DNA from: Methyloligella sp.
GTDB lineage: Bacteria; Pseudomonadota; Alphaproteobacteria; Rhizobiales; JALUTE01
DNA length: 7,913 nt
Reading direction: 5' to 3'
NCBI GenBank assembly: GCA_027058255.1
Contig: JALUTE010000464.1
Location: 1-7,913 of the forward strand
Below the pieces are notes generated by a model. The model searched no databases. It had not been told where the DNA came from and was given only the letters and a program-made list of their open reading frames with translations. This document shows positions 1-6,152 of this stretch, in pieces (position 1 is the stretch's first letter; every line of letters starts with the position of its first letter). The position numbers were made by a program, and so were the translations under genes.

Positions 1-253
1 GGCCCTTGGCCGGCTGGAACTTGGCGACCGCGGTCTCCTTGACCTTGATGTCCTTGCCGGTCTGCGGATTGCGCGCCGTGCGGGCCGGGCGGTACTGCGG
101 CTTGAAGGTGCCGAAACCCGAGACACGCACCTCGTCCCCGCCCTTCATGGCCTTGGTGATGGCATCGAACACGGCATCAACGGCTGCCGCCGCATCCGAC
201 TGGCTCATGCCCGTATCCCCCGCAACGGCTGCGGCAAGCTCCTTCTTGTTCAT
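1..253 (-). CDS. hup: HU-family nucleoid DNA-binding protein, 3' end cut by the window edge
   Basis: HU is a small basic dimeric protein that bends DNA non-specifically and helps organise the nucleoid. The visible 84 residues start MNKKELAAAVAGDTGMS and show the N-terminal helical dimerisation part (about residues 1-45). The family signature GFGTF (46-50) follows, then the beta-arm with RNP at 61-63, where Pro63 is the conserved residue that intercalates into DNA. HU proteins are usually about 90 residues, so only the last few codons and the stop are missing. The ATG at 251-253 is preceded on the minus strand by AAAGGA with 8 nt spacing, a good ribosome binding site. It follows lon in the same direction, as hupB does in E. 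coli, but the lon terminator at 388-418 suggests separate transcription. The family call is firm. IHF is less likely given the overall HU-type sequence and the lon neighbour. The choice between hupA and hupB names is arbitrary here. Confidence 0.95.
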   Translation of the reverse strand, partial: MNKKELAAAVAGDTGMSQSDAAAAVDAVFDAITKAMKGGDEVRVSGFGTFKPQYRPARTARNPQTGKDIKVKETAVAKFQPAKG

Positions 254-317
254 CGAACCAATCCTTTCACATGCTGATGGGTTGCCCGAAACAGGCCCTC
301 TGGAAAGACGAATGGGC

Positions 318-346
318 ACGGAACGCGCATGGCGCGCATTCGTCAA
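318..346 (-). promoter_or_regulatory. Candidate sigma-70-type promoter for hup
   Basis: On the minus strand GGCTTGACG gives a near-consensus -35 (TTGACG, plus-strand positions 341-346). Seventeen bases downstream is TTCCGT (318-323), a weak -10. The spacer holds an inverted repeat CGCGC-ATG-GCGCG on the plus strand (324-336). The site lies between the lon terminator and the hup start, about 65 nt upstream of the ATG, which is where an independent hup promoter would be expected. The -35 is convincing on its own; the -10 is poor, so this is a tentative inference. Confidence 0.35.
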
Positions 347-387
347 GCCCATATGTGGATTCTTTTCGATCCCGCCCGTCTGGAAAG

Positions 388-418
388 CAAAAGCCCCCGA
401 CAGGGGCTGTCGGGGGCT
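388..418 (-). terminator. Rho-independent terminator of lon
   Basis: A perfect 12-bp inverted repeat (AGCCCCCGACAG at 392-403, CTGTCGGGGGCT at 407-418) is separated by a 3-nt loop. Read on the minus strand, the hairpin runs straight into TTTT and then GCTTTCC. The U-tract is present only in the minus-strand direction; the plus-strand side continues ATAATACG. This fits termination of transcripts leaving lon, whose stop codon is about 100 nt upstream. It separates lon from hup. Confidence 0.9.
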
Positions 419-516
419 ATAATACGATCCATCACCCGTGTGAAGAGCCTTTATGCGCCGGCGAGGTCGCAGACGGGAGCGGCGTGCCCCCTCGACTCCG
501 GCGCCCGTCCGGCGCG

Positions 517-2949
517 TCAGTGGGCGGTGAACCCGGTGCGGGTCTCGCTCTCGCCGGCGGCGACCTCGGTCGATCCGCCCTTGTCCTCGCCCTCCTCCCA
601 TTCGATGGGCTCGGGCATGCGCGTGAGCGCCACCTTCAGCACCTCGTCCATGCGCGAGCAGGGGATGATCTCGAGCTTGTTCTTCACCTCGTCCGGAATC
701 TCCGCCAGGTCCTTGGCATTTTCCTCCGGAATGACGACCGTCTTGATGCCGCCGCGCAGCGCAGCGAGCAGCTTCTCCTTCAGCCCGCCAATCGGCAGCA
801 CGCGGCCGCGCAAGGTGATCTCGCCGGTCATGGCCACGTCGCGGCGCACCGCAATGCCGGTCATGATCGAGATGATCGCCGTCACCATGGCAACGCCGGC
901 CGACGGGCCGTCCTTCGGGGTCGCCCCCTCGGGCACGTGCACATGGATGTCGCGCTTCTCGAACAGGTCCGGCGCGATGCCGAAATCGAGGGCCCGCGAG
1001 CGCACATAGGCATTCGCGGCCTGGATCGATTCCTTCATCACGTCGCGCAGATTGCCCGTGACGGTCATCTTGCCCTTGCCGGGCATCATCACGCCCTCGA
1101 TGGTCAGCAGCTCGCCGCCGACCTCCGTCCAGGCGAGCCCGGTCACGACGCCGACCTGATCCTCGAGCTCCGCCTCGCCATAGCGGTATTTCGGAACGCC
1201 CAGATAATCCTCGAGATTGTCGAGGGTGATGTGGACGGTCTTCTGCTTGCCGAGAATGATGTCCTTCACCGACTTGCGGGCAAGCTTGGCGATCTCGCGC
1301 TCGAGATTGCGCACGCCCGCCTCGCGGGTGTAGCGCCGGATGATGTGGCGCAGCGCCTCGTCGTCCAGGCTCCACTCGTGCGGCTCCAGGCCATGGCCCT
1401 CGAGCTGGTCGGGAATGAGATGGCGCCGGGCGATCTCGACCTTCTCGTCCTCCGTGTAGCCGGCAATGCGGATGATCTCCATCCGGTCCATCAGCGCCGG
1501 CGGAATGTTGAGGGTGTTCGCCGTGGTCACGAACATCACGTTGGAGAGGTCGTAATCCACCTCCAGATAGTGGTCGTTGAAGGTGTGATTCTGCTCCGGG
1601 TCCAGCACCTCGAGCAGGGCCGAGGCCGGATCGCCCCGGAAATCGGAGCCCATCTTGTCGATCTCGTCCAGCAGGAAGAGCGGATTGACCTTCTTGGCCT
1701 TGCGCATGGACTGGATGACCTTGCCCGGCATGGAGCCGATATAGGTCCGCCGGTGGCCGCGAATCTCCGCCTCGTCGCGCACGCCGCCCAGGGACATGCG
1801 CACGAACTCGCGCCCCGTGGCATGGGCAATCGACTTGCCGAGCGAGGTCTTGCCGACGCCGGGCGGGCCGACGAGGCACAGGATCGGGCCCTTCAGCTTG
1901 TTGGTGCGTTGCTGAACGGCAAGATACTCGACGATCCGCTCCTTGACCTTCTCGAGGCCATAATGCTCCTCGTCGAGAATCTTCTGGGCCTCGTCCAGAT
2001 CCTTCTTGATCCGGCCCTTGACGCCCCACGGGATGGAGAGCAGCCAATCGAGATAGTTGCGCACCACCGTCGCCTCGGCGGACATGGGGCTCATCTGCTT
2101 GAGCTTGCGCAGCTCCGAGACCGCCTTCTCCTTGGCCTCCTTGGAGAGCTTGGTGTTCTCGATCTTCTCCTCGAACTCGGCGATGTCGTCCCGGTCCTCG
2201 GCATCCCCCAGCTCGCGCTGAATGGCCTTCATCTGCTCGTTGAGATAGTACTCGCGCTGGGTCTTCTCCATCTGGCGCTTGACGCGCGAGCGGATCTTCT
2301 TCTCCACCTGCAGGACCGAGATCTCGCTCTCCATCAGGGCGAAGACGCGCTCCAGACGGTCCGAGATGCGGGGGATCTCCAGGACCTCCTGCTTGTCCGC
2401 GATCTTCACGCCCAGATGCGAGGCGATGGTGTCGGCGAGCTTGGAATAGTCGTCGAGCTGGGTGACATTGCCCAGGACCTCGGGCGAGATCTTCTTGTTC
2501 AGCTTCACATAGCTCTCGAACTGGGAGACGGCGGAGCGCGCCAGCGCCTCGATCTCGTCCTCGGCGCCGATCTCCTCCTCGACGGGCTCGGTGACCGCCT
2601 CGAAATAATCCTTGTTGTCCGTGTAGCGCAGAATGCGCGCGCGCCTTGCCCCTTCGACGAGCACCTTGACGGTGCCATCGGGCAATTTGAGCAGTTGCAG
2701 GACCGTCGCGAGGGTTCCCACCGAATAGATCGCATCGGTGTCGGGATCATCGTCGCCGGCATTCTTCTGCGCCACGAGCAGAATCTGCTTGTCGGCGCGC
2801 ATCACCTCCTCGAGGGCGTTGATGGACTTCTCGCGCCCGACGAACAGCGGCACGATCATGTATGGGAACACCACGATGTCGCGCAACGGCAGAACCGGAT
2901 AGCGCTCGTTCTCCCCGGCGATGGTCGTTTCTGGTTTGTTGTCAGTCAT
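517..2949 (-). CDS. lon: Lon ATP-dependent serine protease (LonA type)
   Basis: Cytosolic hexameric AAA+ protease that degrades misfolded and selected regulatory proteins. The 810-residue protein has the full LonA layout. The N-terminal substrate-binding domain (about 16-310) begins near YPVLPLRDIVVFPYM. The AAA+ module has Walker A GPPGVGKTS at 361-369 and Walker B FLLDEID ending at 431 (Asp428, Glu429). The C-terminal protease domain holds the Ser-Lys dyad: Ser683 in DGPSAGVAM and Lys726 in GGLKEKL. These match E. coli Ser679 and Lys722, and length and residue spacing are normal for the family. A short acidic, Gly/Glu/Thr-rich tail follows the protease domain. The start is ATG at 2947-2949, preceded by TAA and a modest GGGAAAG ribosome binding site. 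It lies downstream of clpX in the same direction, but a 541-nt gap holding a sigma-32-like promoter at 3198-3225 suggests heat-inducible transcription of its own. It ends before a strong terminator at 388-418. I see no missing residue or frameshift. Confidence 0.98.
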   Translation of the reverse strand: MTDNKPETTIAGENERYPVLPLRDIVVFPYMIVPLFVGREKSINALEEVMRADKQILLVAQKNAGDDDPDTDAIYSVGTLATVLQLLKLPDGTVKVLVEGARRARILRYTDNKDYFEAVTEPVEEEIGAEDEIEALARSAVSQFESYVKLNKKISPEVLGNVTQLDDYSKLADTIASHLGVKIADKQEVLEIPRISDRLERVFALMESEISVLQVEKKIRSRVKRQMEKTQREYYLNEQMKAIQRELGDAEDRDDIAEFEEKIENTKLSKEAKEKAVSELRKLKQMSPMSAEATVVRNYLDWLLSIPWGVKGRIKKDLDEAQKILDEEHYGLEKVKERIVEYLAVQQRTNKLKGPILCLVGPPGVGKTSLGKSIAHATGREFVRMSLGGVRDEAEIRGHRRTYIGSMPGKVIQSMRKAKKVNPLFLLDEIDKMGSDFRGDPASALLEVLDPEQNHTFNDHYLEVDYDLSNVMFVTTANTLNIPPALMDRMEIIRIAGYTEDEKVEIARRHLIPDQLEGHGLEPHEWSLDDEALRHIIRRYTREAGVRNLEREIAKLARKSVKDIILGKQKTVHITLDNLEDYLGVPKYRYGEAELEDQVGVVTGLAWTEVGGELLTIEGVMMPGKGKMTVTGNLRDVMKESIQAANAYVRSRALDFGIAPDLFEKRDIHVHVPEGATPKDGPSAGVAMVTAIISIMTGIAVRRDVAMTGEITLRGRVLPIGGLKEKLLAALRGGIKTVVIPEENAKDLAEIPDEVKNKLEIIPCSRMDEVLKVALTRMPEPIEWEEGEDKGGSTEVAAGESETRTGFTAH

Positions 2950-3197
2950 TTATCTTTCCCGTTGCATCGGCCTGACCTGCTGGAACGTCCCTGTCCCAAC
3001 CGTGTCGGCACACGCCCGTCGCCCTCGCTGTGCCGGCCGGCCGCCGGCTGGCTCTTTGAAGAGGTGCCGCGACCCCGAACCTCGGCACGCATGCCTTGCA
3101 ACATGCCTTACAGCACGAACGCCGGAACACCGCACCGCGTGCGGCACCGGGATCGTGCAAGTTCGGGACCGAAGGGCAAGGCGCACTTTACGAAACC

Positions 3198-3225
3198 AAA
3201 TAGGCACGGCCATGGCCCGTTCAAG
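3198..3225 (-). promoter_or_regulatory. Sigma-32 (RpoH) type heat-shock promoter for lon
   Basis: On the minus strand CCTTGAAC is followed by CCTATTTGG. Counting from CTTG (plus-strand 3222-3225) there are exactly 17 bases to CCTATTT (3198-3204). This matches the alphaproteobacterial heat-shock pattern CTTG-N17/18-CYTATnT. It also matches the E. coli CTTGAA -35 half. The inferred transcription start lies near 3190, giving a leader of about 240 nt before the lon ATG. Lon is a classic RpoH target, so the context agrees. The match is read from sequence; use in the cell is inferred. Confidence 0.65.
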
Positions 3226-3251
3226 GCCCTGCGGCATCGGGGCAGCCATGC

Positions 3252-3278
3252 CCCGTACCCGGCGCGCGCAGGTACGGG
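3252..3278 (-). repeat. Inverted repeat, 8-bp stem, in clpX-lon gap
   Basis: CCCGTACC at 3252-3259 pairs perfectly with GGTACGGG at 3271-3278 around an 11-nt GC-rich interval. It lies about 210 nt past the clpX stop and just upstream of the lon promoter. There is no T-run after it, so it is not a standard intrinsic terminator. It could be a 3'-end structure or a binding site; no function can be assigned. Confidence 0.5.
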
Positions 3279-3315
3279 CTTGGACCCGCCCCCGAACGCA
3301 GCGCCTCATCGGCCC

Positions 3316-3411
3316 CGATACGTTACTTTGCGGCACGCTGTCCTGGCGCGGCACGCGAGCCTTGGCCGCCGCGCCAGATACCCATATCCGATACGCCTCG
3401 ATACGCGAGCC
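3316..3411. repeat. Cluster of short direct repeats CGATACG and ACGCGAGCC
   Basis: CGATACG occurs three times on the plus strand (3316-3322, 3389-3395, 3399-3405), the last two exactly 10 bp apart, about one helical turn. ACGCGAGCC occurs twice (3353-3361 and 3403-3411), 50 bp apart, one copy lying in the loop of the 3343-3377 inverted repeat. Such spacing is seen at protein-binding sites, but the region is short and GC-rich and no known motif is recognised. Confidence 0.4.
3343..3377 (-). repeat. Inverted repeat, perfect 10-bp GC-rich stem, after clpX
   Basis: CTGGCGCGGC at 3343-3352 is the exact reverse complement of GCCGCGCCAG at 3368-3377, with a 15-nt loop between. In a clpX transcript it would form a strong hairpin about 115 nt after the stop codon. 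No T-run follows on the minus strand, so it resembles an mRNA 3'-end stabiliser or a Rho-linked structure more than an intrinsic terminator. Function is not known. Confidence 0.55.
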
Positions 3412-3490
3412 GTGCGCGGGACGCAATGCGGCACCGCGCCTGATGCCTGCCGGACGGGCTCGTCCCGCCCCTGGCGCCCCGCGCCGCAAC

Positions 3491-4741
3491 CTAGGCGGTG
3501 GACTCGATATCGTCGGCCCGATCCGAATAGGTCTTCAGCGGGCTGGCGCTGCCCTCGACCACCTCGGCACTGATCACCACCTCCTCGACGCCCTGCAGCC
3601 CGGGCAGGTCGAACATGGTATCGAGCAGGATCGACTCCATGATGGAGCGCAGCCCCCGGGCGCCGGTCTTGCGCTCGATGGCCTTGCGCGCAATGCCACG
3701 CATCGCGCCCTCGGCGAAGGTGAGCTGCACATCCTCCATCTCGAACAGGCGCTGATACTGCTTGACCAGGGCGTTCTTGGGCTCGGTGAGGATTTTCACC
3801 AGCGCGTCCTCGTCCAGATCCTCCAGCGTCGCAATGACGGGCACGCGGCCGATGAACTCGGGAATGAGGCCGAAGCGCAGCAGATCCTCCGGCTCCACCT
3901 CCTTGAGGAGCTCGCCCGTGCGCCGCTCGTCGTCGGCCTCCACCTGGGCGCCGAAACCGATCGAGGTGGAGCGGCCGCGCTGCTGGATGATCTTCTCCAG
4001 CCCCGCGAAGGCGCCGCCGCAGATGAAGAGGATGTTGGTGGTGTCGACCTGCAGGAACTCCTGCTGCGGATGCTTGCGCCCGCCCTGGGGCGGCACGCTC
4101 GCCACCGTGCCCTCCATGATCTTGAGGAGCGCCTGCTGAACGCCCTCGCCCGACACGTCGCGCGTGATGGACGGGTTGTCGGCCTTGCGGCTGATCTTGT
4201 CCACCTCGTCGATATAGACGATGCCGCGCTGGGCGCGCTCGACATTGTAGTCGGCTGCCTGCAAGAGCTTGAGAATGATGTTCTCGACGTCCTCGCCCAC
4301 ATAGCCCGCCTCGGTGAGCGTGGTGGCATCGGCCATGGTGAAGGGCACATCGAGAATGCGCGCCAGGGTCTGGGCAAGCAGGGTCTTGCCGCAGCCCGTG
4401 GGTCCGATCAGCAGAATGTTCGACTTGGCGAGCTCGACGTCGTTGTTCTTGCTGGCGTGATTGAGCCGCTTGTAATGGTTGTGGACCGCCACCGAGAGAA
4501 CTCGCTTGGCGTGGTCCTGGCCGATAACATAGTCATCCAGGACCTGACAGATCTCTTGCGGGGTCGGCACGCCGTCGCGCGACTTCACCAGCGAGGTCTT
4601 GTTCTCCTCGCGAATGATGTCCATGCACAGCTCGACGCATTCATCGCAGATGAACACGGTCGGCCCCGCAATCAGCTTGCGGACCTCGTGCTGACTTTTC
4701 CCGCAGAAGGAGCAGTAGAGCGTGTTTTTCTCTTGTGGCAT
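3491..4741 (-). CDS. clpX: ClpX, AAA+ unfoldase subunit of the ClpXP protease
   Basis: Hexameric ATPase that recognises tagged or adaptor-delivered proteins, unfolds them and threads them into ClpP. The 416 residues show the family order. An N-terminal C4 zinc-binding domain has Cys10, Cys13, Cys32 and Cys35. The AAA+ core follows: Walker A GPTGCGKT (113-120), pore loop GYVG (146-149), Walker B YIDEVDK with Asp178 and Glu179, RKH loop at 222-224, ClpP-docking tripeptide IGF at 261-263, arginine finger Arg299 in EFIGR, and sensor-2 Arg362 in GARGLRS. Length and motifs are fully normal. The ATG at 4739-4741 is the only start that keeps the zinc domain, because an in-frame TGA lies at 4751-4753. 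The ribosome binding site is weak (GAGA about 8 nt upstream). It lies downstream of clpP in the same direction but 564 nt away, which suggests its own promoter, although I could not pick a convincing one. Confidence 0.98.
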   Translation of the reverse strand: MPQEKNTLYCSFCGKSQHEVRKLIAGPTVFICDECVELCMDIIREENKTSLVKSRDGVPTPQEICQVLDDYVIGQDHAKRVLSVAVHNHYKRLNHASKNNDVELAKSNILLIGPTGCGKTLLAQTLARILDVPFTMADATTLTEAGYVGEDVENIILKLLQAADYNVERAQRGIVYIDEVDKISRKADNPSITRDVSGEGVQQALLKIMEGTVASVPPQGGRKHPQQEFLQVDTTNILFICGGAFAGLEKIIQQRGRSTSIGFGAQVEADDERRTGELLKEVEPEDLLRFGLIPEFIGRVPVIATLEDLDEDALVKILTEPKNALVKQYQRLFEMEDVQLTFAEGAMRGIARKAIERKTGARGLRSIMESILLDTMFDLPGLQGVEEVVISAEVVEGSASPLKTYSDRADDIESTA

Positions 4742-5305
4742 CCGATCATCTCAGACGTTTCGTTTCGGTCCCCTCGCCCTCGCCATGGCACCTCGCAACG
4801 CTGGTCGGTGCGGAAGCGGCGCTGCGGGCAGCCCGGTGGCCCTCATCGAGCCCCGGCCTGCGATCCCCTGGCGCCCCGGCGCGACGGAGAGACTCTGTTC
4901 TGCAATCTCAGCATGCTATGGCACGAGTGATCAAGATTGGATTAACGATCGTACCGCGGCACGCCGAGCCGCGCGGCTCAATTACAACACCTCAGACGCG
5001 AAGACCATGCCAAACTGCAACCCGCCTCGCGGCGTTGCATGCATCACATCGACGCCTTTGCGGCGGGGCGGGTCCCGGCGACTGCCCGTCTGCCGCGCCG
5101 GTTTGCCCTGCTGGCCCGGCTGGACCTCGGCTCGGCCGATCCTGCATCACGCCTTATATGGTATCCGAATCCGCCGGTTTTACGGCCTCGCCCATCAAAC
5201 CCGTTTCACAGCCCGGTGCAGTTCGGCACAATGCGGTCCCTTCGCGGCACGGTTGGGACGCTGCCGCAGACCCCCAGGGGCCGGAAGGAGCGCAGCGGGT
5301 GGGGT
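4742..5305. other. clpP-clpX intergenic region, no credible gene
   Basis: This 564-nt gap has no open frame with family features or a good ribosome binding site. About 4890-4990 is visibly richer in A and T than the rest and contains ATTAACGATCGTAC, the palindrome ACGATCGT (4945-4952), AGCATGCT (4910-4917) and the 14-nt palindrome at 4966-4979. This is the most promoter-like part, 150-250 nt upstream of clpX. A minus-strand -10-like CATATAAGG lies near 5153-5161 but lacks a matching -35. I found no CTTG-N17-CYTAT heat-shock match and no hairpin plus T-run after clpP. Confidence 0.6.
4966..4979. repeat. Perfect 14-nt palindrome GAGCCGCGCGGCTC
   Basis: The sequence reads the same on both strands and sits at the edge of the AT-richer stretch upstream of clpX. 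It could be a regulator site or the core of a small hairpin. In GC-rich DNA such palindromes also arise by chance, and no known regulator motif is recognised. Confidence 0.4.
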
Positions 5306-5962
5306 TTACGAGGCAGCGCCTTCGCCTTCTCCGCCAGCCGCCGCGTCCGTGTCGGCCCGCTGCACCAGCACCTCGTCGATGATGCCGAACGCCTTTGCGT
5401 CCTCGGCCGACATGAAATAGTCACGATCCAGGGTGCGTTCAATGACGTCGTATTCCTGGCCGGTGTGGCGCACATAGATCTCGTTCAAGCGCCGCTTCAT
5501 CTTGATGATGTCCTCGGCGTGCCGCTCGATGTCGCTGGCCTGGCCCTGGAAGCCGCCGGAGGGCTGGTGCACCATGATGCGGGCATTGGGAAGGGCATAG
5601 CGCATGCCCTTGGCGCCGGCCGCCAGCAGGAGCGAGCCCATGGAGGCCGCCTGACCGATGCAGAGCGTCGCCACCGGCGGGCGGATGAACTGCATGGTGT
5701 CGTAGATGGCCATGCCCGAGGTGACGATGCCGCCCGGCGAGTTGATGTACATGGAAATCTCTTTCTTCGGATTCTCGGCCTCGAGAAAGAGGAGCTGGGC
5801 GGTGATCAGAGAGGCGACGTGATCCTCGATCCCGCCCGTCACGAAGATGATTCGCTCCTTGAGGAGGCGCGAGTAGATGTCATAGGCCCGCTCGCCACGA
5901 TTGGTCTGCTCGACCACCATGGGCACGAGCGTGTTCATATAGGTCTCGAAGGGATCGTGCAT
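5306..5962 (-). CDS. clpP: ClpP, proteolytic subunit of the Clp protease
   Basis: Serine peptidase that forms a double heptameric chamber and cleaves substrates delivered by ClpX or ClpA. The 218 residues carry the complete triad: Ser107 in GQAASMGS, His132 in VHQPSGG and Asp181 in RDYF. These equal Ser97, His122 and Asp171 of mature E. coli ClpP with a constant offset of 10, so the mature protein should begin near Thr11 (TLVPMVVEQT) after removal of a short propeptide. The glycine-rich IGQAAS region and the HQP motif are intact. A Gly/Glu/Ala-rich tail of about 15 residues after VLVQRAD extends past the usual end of the E. coli protein. The ATG at 5960-5962 follows a good ribosome binding site (GAGG about 8 nt upstream). 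It lies 190 nt downstream of tig in the same direction; that gap contains GC-rich palindromes but no promoter I can defend. Confidence 0.98.
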   Translation of the reverse strand: MHDPFETYMNTLVPMVVEQTNRGERAYDIYSRLLKERIIFVTGGIEDHVASLITAQLLFLEAENPKKEISMYINSPGGIVTSGMAIYDTMQFIRPPVATLCIGQAASMGSLLLAAGAKGMRYALPNARIMVHQPSGGFQGQASDIERHAEDIIKMKRRLNEIYVRHTGQEYDVIERTLDRDYFMSAEDAKAFGIIDEVLVQRADTDAAAGGEGEGAAS

Positions 5963-6122
5963 GGAATGTCCTCGTCACAGAGATCGGTCGGCGGACAGGC
6001 GGTGCGGCCCGGGGCGGGGGGCTTGTGCCATCCGGATTCGCTTCAACGCGTCTCGCCGAACCGGGAACGGCCGCGGCCGCATTCAGTTAGCCGATTCATC
6101 GCAGCCGGCATAGGGCGGGGTT

Positions 6123-6147
6123 CGCAAACGCGCGCCGGCGCGTTGCG
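6123..6147 (-). terminator. Possible hairpin at the 3' end of tig, weak terminator
   Basis: AACGCGC (6127-6133) pairs with GCGCGTT (6138-6144) around a 4-nt loop, and three more pairs follow after a one-base bulge. The hairpin starts a few nucleotides after the tig stop codon. The bases after it on the minus strand are AACCCCGCCC and not a T-run, so termination would be inefficient or factor-dependent. It may instead protect the mRNA end between tig and clpP. Confidence 0.3.
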
Positions 6148-6152
6148 CGCCG

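Larger units (their letters stand above)
2950..3490. other. clpX-lon intergenic region, no credible gene
   Basis: This 541-nt gap separates the clpX stop from the lon start. It holds a sigma-32-like promoter for lon (3198-3225), two perfect-stem inverted repeats (3343-3377 and 3252-3278), a cluster of short repeats (3316-3411), and a leader of roughly 240 nt between the promoter and the lon ATG. Within the leader CATGCCTT occurs twice 12 bp apart (around 3090-3109), and a GCCGGC-rich inverted repeat lies near 3035-3055. No intrinsic terminator with a T-run follows clpX. A minus-strand frame is open from about 3489 to 2950, but it begins only with TTG, is Arg-rich and has no family features. 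I regard it as a by-product of high GC. Confidence 0.7.

Noticed and set aside
2950..3489. A minus-strand frame that exactly fills the clpX-lon gap
   Set aside because: The fit is tempting, but it starts only with TTG, lacks a ribosome binding site, is extremely Arg-rich and contains the lon promoter and hairpins. It is most likely chance openness in GC-rich DNA.
271..3573. A plus-strand open frame of 1100 codons opposite lon and the lon-clpX gap
   Set aside because: It is antisense to an unmistakable lon gene, its product is a low-complexity Leu/His/Arg/Asp mix without family features, and stop codons are naturally rare on the opposite strand of GC-rich genes.
2921..4930. A plus-strand open frame of 669 codons opposite clpX
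   Set aside because: It is antisense to clpX, runs into flanking non-coding DNA, and has no recognisable domain or good ribosome binding site.
4890..4990. A possible CIRCE element or CtrA site in the AT-richer stretch upstream of clpX
   Set aside because: No TTAGCACTC-N9-GAGTGCTAA arrangement is present, and only a single TTAA occurs without the TTAA-N7-TTAA pair.
6068..6080. The palindrome CGGCCGCGGCCG between tig and clpP
   Set aside because: It is a simple GC-only palindrome with no flanking signal, expected by chance in such DNA.
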